Under the pieces are notes generated by a model, which had not been told where the DNA came from, ran no database searches, and was given only the letters and a program-made list of their open reading frames with translations. The position numbers were made by a program, and so were the translations under genes. A stretch of 64,000 bases of DNA from Paenibacillus taichungensis (GTDB lineage Bacteria > Bacillota > Bacilli > Paenibacillales > Paenibacillaceae). The stretch covers positions 186,001-250,000 of the forward strand of contig NZ_JABMCC010000118.1 of assembly GCF_013359905.1 (NCBI RefSeq). The letters run 5' to 3'. This document shows positions 59,713 to 64,000 of this stretch, in pieces. Numbering within the stretch: the stretch's first letter is position 1; each line of letters starts with the position of its first letter.

Positions 59713-59716
59713 ATCT

Positions 59717-59905
59717 ATGTCTCGCAAATGTTATGTGACAGGTAAGAAACCGGGCACCGGTAACCACGTATCCCACGCTAACAACCGTAACCGTCGTTCT
59801 TGGGGCGTAAACGTTCAGAAGGTCCGCATTCTCGTGAACGGTAAACCAAAACGTGTATACGTAAGCACCCGTGCACTGAAAGCCGGTAAAGTGACTCGCG
59901 TATAA
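59717..59905 (+). CDS. rpmB: 50S ribosomal protein L28
   Basis: The 62-residue, very basic protein starts 'MSRKCYVTGKKPGTGNHVSH' and continues 'NVQKVRILVNGKPKRVYVSTRALKAGKV', nearly matching B. subtilis L28. It is of the form without the full CxxC zinc set; only one Cys is present. GGAGG lies nine bases before the ATG. It is the only plus-strand gene in this region, transcribed away from yloV and convergent with spoVM, as in B. subtilis. Confidence 0.97.
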   Translation: MSRKCYVTGKKPGTGNHVSHANNRNRRSWGVNVQKVRILVNGKPKRVYVSTRALKAGKVTRV

Positions 59906-59935
59906 TCACGCAAAGCTACTATAAATCGGGTAAGC

Positions 59936-59968
59936 AAAAAGCACCTTGTTCCTTGCAGGTGCTTTTTT
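59936..59968. terminator. Bidirectional terminator between rpmB and spoVM
   Basis: AAGCACCT pairs with AGGTGCTT around TGTTCCTTGC. T-runs on both strands can serve rpmB and spoVM. Confidence 0.85.
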
Positions 59969-60101
59969 GGTATTCAGAAATAAAATCATGAATACACACA
60001 TCAGCATGTGAATGGCCGCCGCATGGCGCTTCGCAGGTCCGAATTCCAGATGATCCTGTAGCCAAAGCGGCGGTATTCGCCAATGGAACCTTTTAATCAT
60101 G

Positions 60102-60182
60102 TCAGTTCTTTTGAAACGTATTAAGAATCGCCTTTACAAACCCTCCCAAAAACTTCGGCAGTTTGAATGTGTAAAATTTCAT
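60102..60182 (-). CDS. spoVM: Stage V sporulation protein SpoVM
   Basis: This 26-residue peptide reads MKFYTFKLPKFLGG then FVKAILNTFQKN. It agrees with B. subtilis SpoVM at most positions, including Pro9, which is needed for correct localisation. SpoVM is an amphipathic helix that recognises the convex forespore membrane and anchors the SpoIVA coat base. The ATG at 60182 has GGAGGG seven bases upstream. Position between rpe and rpmB is the conserved one. It is expected to be made in the mother cell under sigma-E; no promoter was fixed. Confidence 0.93.
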   Translation of the reverse strand: MKFYTFKLPKFLGGFVKAILNTFQKN

Positions 60183-60254
60183 ACTTCACCCTCCCCATCA
60201 TGCTCATGCATCCGCCGTATCCTATGCTCCAGGCCTTCCTTGCCTTAAACACGA

Positions 60255-60290
60255 CAAAAAAGGCTACATGAGAAACCTGCTCATGTAACC
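60255..60290 (-). terminator. Terminator of the prkC-rsgA-rpe operon
   Basis: TACATGAG pairs with CTCATGTA around AAACCTG, with flanking GG/CC pairs, followed by TTTTTT on the minus strand. Confidence 0.75.
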
Positions 60291-60348
60291 ATATTTATGC
60301 GGAACTCTCTGTCCCTATTCCACAATGACGAGCCTGTTATTAGGTCAT

Positions 60349-60600
60349 TTAGGTTTGGGTAGGTATATATTGATAGACAGCGATCATGAATACACTCAAT
60401 AAGTAATACAGTATGCTGAATATCACAAAAGTAACCCGAAGCCCTGTACGGTCAAATTTGCGGAAGTACATAATGACAACACCAACCCCGATCAATGACG
60501 TAATCGCATTGTATGGGGATTGAATAACCGCAAACATAGCCAGCACCAGTCCCGTAACGAGACTCGCAGCCATTGTCCACAGCGTCTCCTTGAGGTTCAT
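60349..60600 (-). CDS. Small membrane protein downstream of rpe, 83 aa
   Basis: The protein has three hydrophobic segments (about residues 7-26, 31-47 and 56-76), with a basic loop ('RKFDRTGLRV'). The ATG lies two bases after the rpe stop, with GGAGG inside the end of rpe, so it is translationally coupled. In B. subtilis thiN occupies this place; here it does not. I do not recognise the family. Its conservation beside rpe should be tested. Confidence 0.7.
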   Translation of the reverse strand: MNLKETLWTMAASLVTGLVLAMFAVIQSPYNAITSLIGVGVVIMYFRKFDRTGLRVTFVIFSILYYLLSVFMIAVYQYIPTQT

Positions 60601-60602
60601 GC

Positions 60603-61262
60603 TCAGCCTCCGTAACTACTGCGAATTTCGGCAATCGCGGCAGCGCGATCTTCACGTCCAAATACAGCACTTCCCGCAACAAGCACATCCGCGCCAGCTT
60701 CAACCACAAGCGGAGCCGTGTCGGCAGCAATACCGCCATCCACTTCAATATGCACGTCATGACGTCCTTTTTCGTTCAGCCAGCTACGAATTTGCTTGAT
60801 TTTGTTCATCGTGCCAGAGATGAAAGCCTGTCCACCAAAACCGGGATTTACGGTCATGACAAGCACCATATCCACATCGTCCAGCACTTCCTGAATAGCA
60901 CTCGCCGGAGTTCCCGGATTAAGAGCAACCCCTGCCTTAACTCCCTGTTCTTTGATCAGATGAATAACGCGGTGCAGATGCACACAAGCCTCGGCATGAA
61001 CCGTAATAACCGCCGCGCCAGCTTTCGCAAATTCCTCCACATAACGTTCTGGGTTCTCGATCATCAAATGCACATCAAGCGGCAAGCTTGTATGTGGAGC
61101 GATCGCTTTTACAATCGCAGGTCCAAGCGTAATATTAGGGACGAAATGACCGTCCATAACATCAACATGAATCCAGTCTCCGCCAGCAGCTTGGGCTTCC
61201 GCCACTTCCGCGCCGAGACGGGCAAAATCCGCAGATAAAATAGATGGTGCAATTTTAATCAT
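60603..61262 (-). CDS. rpe: Ribulose-phosphate 3-epimerase
   Basis: The 219-residue TIM-barrel metalloenzyme interconverts D-ribulose-5-phosphate and D-xylulose-5-phosphate in the pentose phosphate pathway. Signatures: 'IAPSILSADFARLG', 'HVDVMDGHFVPNITLGP', 'DVHLMIENPE', 'VMTVNPGFGGQAFI', 'IEVDGGI' and 'GSAVFG'. The ATG at 61262 follows GGAGG by seven bases and lies at the rsgA stop. Same order as B. subtilis (prkC-rsgA-rpe). Confidence 0.96.
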   Translation of the reverse strand: MIKIAPSILSADFARLGAEVAEAQAAGGDWIHVDVMDGHFVPNITLGPAIVKAIAPHTSLPLDVHLMIENPERYVEEFAKAGAAVITVHAEACVHLHRVIHLIKEQGVKAGVALNPGTPASAIQEVLDDVDMVLVMTVNPGFGGQAFISGTMNKIKQIRSWLNEKGRHDVHIEVDGGIAADTAPLVVEAGADVLVAGSAVFGREDRAAAIAEIRSSYGG

Positions 61263-61263
61263 A

Positions 61264-62181
61264 TTAATACCTCCGCTTTTTGTCTTTCATTTCTGTAAGG
61301 AATTGTTCGTAGTGCTGATAACGGCTTTCGGAGATCATTCCCTCCGCTTTGGCTGCAAGCACCCGACAACCTGGTTCGTGCGTATGGGTACAGCCTCGGA
61401 ACTTACATTGATCCGCATATTGAGCGAACTCCCGGAAACAAGTGGATAACTCCTCCACACCAATCTCCAGGAAGTCCAGTTGGCTGAATCCCGGCGTATC
61501 CGCGACAAAGCCACCATTATCCAGCGGTATGAGCTCCACGTGCCTGGTGGTGTGTTTCCCTCGGCCAAGGCGCATGCTGATTGCACTGGTCTCCAGGGTT
61601 AGACCTGGCATCAAGGCATTCAGCATCGAAGATTTACCTACACCGGATTGCCCGGAGAATACGCTAATCTTGCCGGCAAGACGCTCCTTGAGCAGTTCAT
61701 TGCCTTCACCGGTTCGTGAACTGGTAGAGATAACTTCATATCCAATTTGCCCGTACATAGCTTTTACTTCTGCTACTGTATCACGGGCATCGTTTTCTGG
61801 ATCAGCTAGGTCCTGCTTCGTGAGCACAATCAGTGCATCCAGTCCAGCTTGTTCAATATGTACCAGGAATTTGTCCAACAGATTGAGATTCATGTCCGGT
61901 TCCTTAACGGAAAATAACAGAACAGCCAGACTTACATTGGCAACAGGTGGACGAATTAACTCCGTTTCACGTTTGCGAATCTCATCTACTGTTCCTTCTC
62001 CGTTCTCTGTCAGCATATAGCTGACACGGTCACCCACAAGTGGTGAAGTACCCCGTTTTCTGAAGATACCTCTGGCCCGACATTGAACGGCGGAGCCTTC
62101 AACCGAAGGCACCCCGCTGTCTTCCAGTGGCATGACATAATAGTAACCGCTTAGCGCTTTAACGATGATACCTTCTGGCAT
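61264..62181 (-). CDS. rsgA: Ribosome small-subunit-dependent GTPase A
   Basis: The 305-residue circularly permuted GTPase checks 30S subunit maturation. It has an N-terminal OB-fold, G4 'VLTKQDL', G1 'FSGQSGVGKSSMLNAL' and G3 'DTPGF'. A C-terminal zinc knuckle has cysteines and histidine in 'CKFRGCTHTHEPGC'. ATG at 62181 is chosen from the family start 'MPEGIIVKALSGYYYV', with GGAG just upstream; the frame is open for eleven codons more. It is co-transcribed with prkC and rpe. Confidence 0.95.
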   Translation of the reverse strand: MPEGIIVKALSGYYYVMPLEDSGVPSVEGSAVQCRARGIFRKRGTSPLVGDRVSYMLTENGEGTVDEIRKRETELIRPPVANVSLAVLLFSVKEPDMNLNLLDKFLVHIEQAGLDALIVLTKQDLADPENDARDTVAEVKAMYGQIGYEVISTSSRTGEGNELLKERLAGKISVFSGQSGVGKSSMLNALMPGLTLETSAISMRLGRGKHTTRHVELIPLDNGGFVADTPGFSQLDFLEIGVEELSTCFREFAQYADQCKFRGCTHTHEPGCRVLAAKAEGMISESRYQHYEQFLTEMKDKKRRY

Positions 62182-62243
62182 AGCTCCGTCGCCCTCCTTT
62201 AATTTACAGTACATTTACCCTGAACGTCGGCAATAAGCCGCCC

Positions 62244-64000
62244 TTATGGACGGCTTGATGCGTTAACGACTTCCTTTTTCTTATCTTTTCCTTTGGCGAG
62301 ACCATTTCCGTTCTTCATCGCAGAAGTATCTGCTTCGTCATGCTCCCCTTCACCCTCAACAGGTGTATCCGGTTCACCTTCCTGTTGTGTATCTACGGTG
62401 CCTTCATCACCACCACCGCCTTGTTCAGGCTCCTCCGTTGTTGGAGGTGGCTCTGCACCCTTCTCGGGCTCAATGGTAGGCACAACTACCGTTCCGTTCT
62501 TGGCATCACTGTAGGACACCAGGTACGTATCCAGGAATTGGCCATCCCGGTAGACAGAGACAACACCATCGACGTTTGGAGCCAAAATAAGCGGAATTGT
62601 CAGCATTTGGGCAGACTTGATTGTCCGGGTCCCCCATTCCTGACTTTTGCCACGAGCATCCTCGAAAGTAATTCGAATTTTGCTGTTCTTTCCTTCTTCT
62701 TTTGGTGAAACGTTAATGTTATAGGCGTAGTTCAATGCCTCTGGCGGATATCCAGTACTAATGAAAATGGTGATTTTGTCACCAGGATTCACGTCTGCAC
62801 CGGCTTCTACAGGCCATTGCTGTGTCACTTTGCCTTCATCTACGGTGTAGCTCGACTCTTCCTGAACCTGAGCAAGGATTAAACCGGCGGATTTGAGCAT
62901 ACTCTCTGCCTCACTTCGAGTACGGTTTTTCAAGTCCGGCATTTTTATTGTTTCGGAGCCTTTGCTCACGGTCAGAACAATCTGAACCTCTGCCGGATCG
63001 TATTCTACATTCACCCCAGGAGTTTGGGATAGGACCGTTCCCGCAGATTTATCATTCGAAAACTCTTCTTTACGCTGAATCTGATCCTCTTTGATATCCA
63101 GTTCGGTGAGTTGTTTGACCGCCTCATCGTATGAAAGGTCTTTGAGATCAATCATCTTCAACAGCTCTTTTTCCGCCCCAACACTCAGCTGGACCTCAGA
63201 GCCTTCTTTGACCACATCGCCTTCATTTCGGGTCTGGTCAAATACAATACCTGGGTCCACATCCTCCTTGTACTCCCGGATGACATTATCACTGACCACA
63301 AGCCCTTGATCCTGCAACATTTGACGAGCCTTTTCTTCGGTTTGACCAATGACATTGGGTACAGTCACATCCGGCACAACAAGCATGCCTTTCACGTACC
63401 ATACAACTCCAACCATCGCGATAAGAATAAGCACTGTCAACGAGATCAGCAGCGCTGGCTTCTTCCAGTTCTTTGTTTTGGTTTTGCCCTTGTTGTTATC
63501 TTGGTCAGACTCCATCACGGGTATAGCACCTGTGGATGTAACTCCACGTGGCTCCGGCTTGATCGCCGGCATAACACGGGTCTGATCAATATCATCCTCA
63601 TCCGGAAAATCAATTTTCGTTTCATTACGTCTTTCCGGCATCAGGCAGGTTTCCAGATCCGTCTGCATTTCTTTAGCAGATTGGTAACGCTCCTGCGGAT
63701 TTTTGCGCATGGATTTTAGAATAACGTTCTCCACGCTTTGCGGGATAAGCGGATTAAATTTGCGAGGTTCATCAAACTCTTCCTGCAAATGCTTCAAAGC
63801 AACGCTAATTGGACTCTCTCCCAGAAACGGAAGCTGACCAGTCAGCATTTGATAGAGTACTATACCAAGAGAATATAAGTCCGACTTCTCACCAGTCACG
63901 ATGCCTTTGGCATGTTCAGGTGAGAAGTAATGTACGGAACCGACTACTGAGCCGGTCTGTGTAATCGTTGTGGACGTAACCGCGCGGGCAATCCCGAAAT
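62244..64000 (-). CDS. prkC: PASTA-domain Ser/Thr protein kinase PrkC (partial, N-terminus outside window)
   Basis: The frame is open through the right edge, where it is cut inside the DFG motif. The C-lobe ('SVVGSVHYFSPEHAKG', 'SDLYSLGIVLYQMLTG') is followed by a juxtamembrane region with a Thr-rich stretch and a membrane segment ('LLISLTVLILIAMVGVVWYV'). Three PASTA domains ('VPDVTVPNVIGQTEEKARQML' in part, 'MIDLKDLSYDEAVKQL', 'MPDLKNRTRSEAESML') come next, then an Ig-like region and a Pro/Glu/Gly-rich tail. PrkC binds muropeptides outside and phosphorylates cytosolic proteins; in Bacillus it promotes spore germination. The acidic tail looks longer than in B. subtilis PrkC as I remember it. 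Confidence 0.95.
   Translation of the reverse strand, partial: FGIARAVTSTTITQTGSVVGSVHYFSPEHAKGIVTGEKSDLYSLGIVLYQMLTGQLPFLGESPISVALKHLQEEFDEPRKFNPLIPQSVENVILKSMRKNPQERYQSAKEMQTDLETCLMPERRNETKIDFPDEDDIDQTRVMPAIKPEPRGVTSTGAIPVMESDQDNNKGKTKTKNWKKPALLISLTVLILIAMVGVVWYVKGMLVVPDVTVPNVIGQTEEKARQMLQDQGLVVSDNVIREYKEDVDPGIVFDQTRNEGDVVKEGSEVQLSVGAEKELLKMIDLKDLSYDEAVKQLTELDIKEDQIQRKEEFSNDKSAGTVLSQTPGVNVEYDPAEVQIVLTVSKGSETIKMPDLKNRTRSEAESMLKSAGLILAQVQEESSYTVDEGKVTQQWPVEAGADVNPGDKITIFISTGYPPEALNYAYNINVSPKEEGKNSKIRITFEDARGKSQEWGTRTIKSAQMLTIPLILAPNVDGVVSVYRDGQFLDTYLVSYSDAKNGTVVVPTIEPEKGAEPPPTTEEPEQGGGGDEGTVDTQQEGEPDTPVEGEGEHDEADTSAMKNGNGLAKGKDKKKEVVNASSRP

Noticed and set aside
59906..60100. A 64-codon minus-strand frame after spoVM
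   Set aside because: It includes the rpmB/spoVM terminator as coding sequence and is not a recognisable protein.

Overview
The window looks like chromosome of a Paenibacillus-type spore-forming Firmicute. Supporting signs are the prkC-rsgA-rpe-spoVM-rpmB-yloV-degV-recG block, a KatX-type spore catalase, a SleB-like cell-wall hydrolase, frequent TTG/GTG starts behind strong GGAGG ribosome binding sites, moderate GC, and close resemblance of many products to Bacillus subtilis proteins as I remember them. No rRNA, tRNA, CRISPR array, integrase or transposase was found. Both ends cut genes: a lipoprotein on the left, and prkC on the right inside its DFG motif.

Layout. 1-2 kb: lipoprotein, an unknown protein and a YodB/CatR-type HxlR regulator. 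2-8 kb: a five-gene minus-strand cluster (two Gfo/Idh/MocA dehydrogenases, two TIM-barrel sugar isomerases, one ThuA-like protein) divergent from an AraC regulator, probably for an oxidised sugar or glycoside. 8-14 kb: small conserved protein, another Gfo/Idh/MocA, VTT membrane protein, MsrAB fusion, Amj flippase, a sigma-B-type stress protein and YitT. 14.9-17 kb: a TIR-like putative NADase with a GAF-like C-terminus coupled to a 77-aa basic protein, then a small protein behind a LexA box. 17-28 kb: cysteine synthase, DinG-type helicase, KatX, a PL9-like pectate lyase, YaaA, an SPFH protein with a small membrane partner, and a SleB-like hydrolase. 28-35.6 kb: NiaP-like transporter, a CUT1 sugar ABC transporter lacking its ATPase, an SsuD-like monooxygenase and a divergent AraC regulator. 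35.7-44 kb: a six-gene exopolysaccharide-type operon. 44-52 kb: SOS-controlled Y-family polymerase with a YolD-like partner, glutaminase, GNAT, OFA-family MFS and a LytS/LytT-type two-component system. 52-54 kb: small membrane and lipoprotein genes and a SpoVIF-like protein. 54-64 kb: core block recG, degV, yloV, rpmB, spoVM (found by eye, 26 aa), rpe, rsgA, prkC.

Items most worth pursuing: (1) the TIR-like/GAF-like protein and its overlapping small basic partner, a candidate defence or NAD-signalling unit; (2) the synthase-dependent polysaccharide operon, whose regulator combines a degenerate GGDEF-like domain with a receiver carrying Glu at the phosphoacceptor position; (3) a dispersed hairpin-forming intergenic repeat in four copies (about 14.4, 32.8, 34.3 and 53.7 kb) whose hairpin tip changes sequence but keeps pairing.

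Regulatory signals read directly: two LexA boxes, a sigma-B-like promoter before the YdaT-like gene, a sigma-F-like promoter before katX, a sigma-A promoter before msrAB, a promoter and structured leader before rpmB, a cre-like site before the pectate lyase, and many intrinsic terminators. Family assignments come from remembered homologues and visible motifs; no database search was possible.
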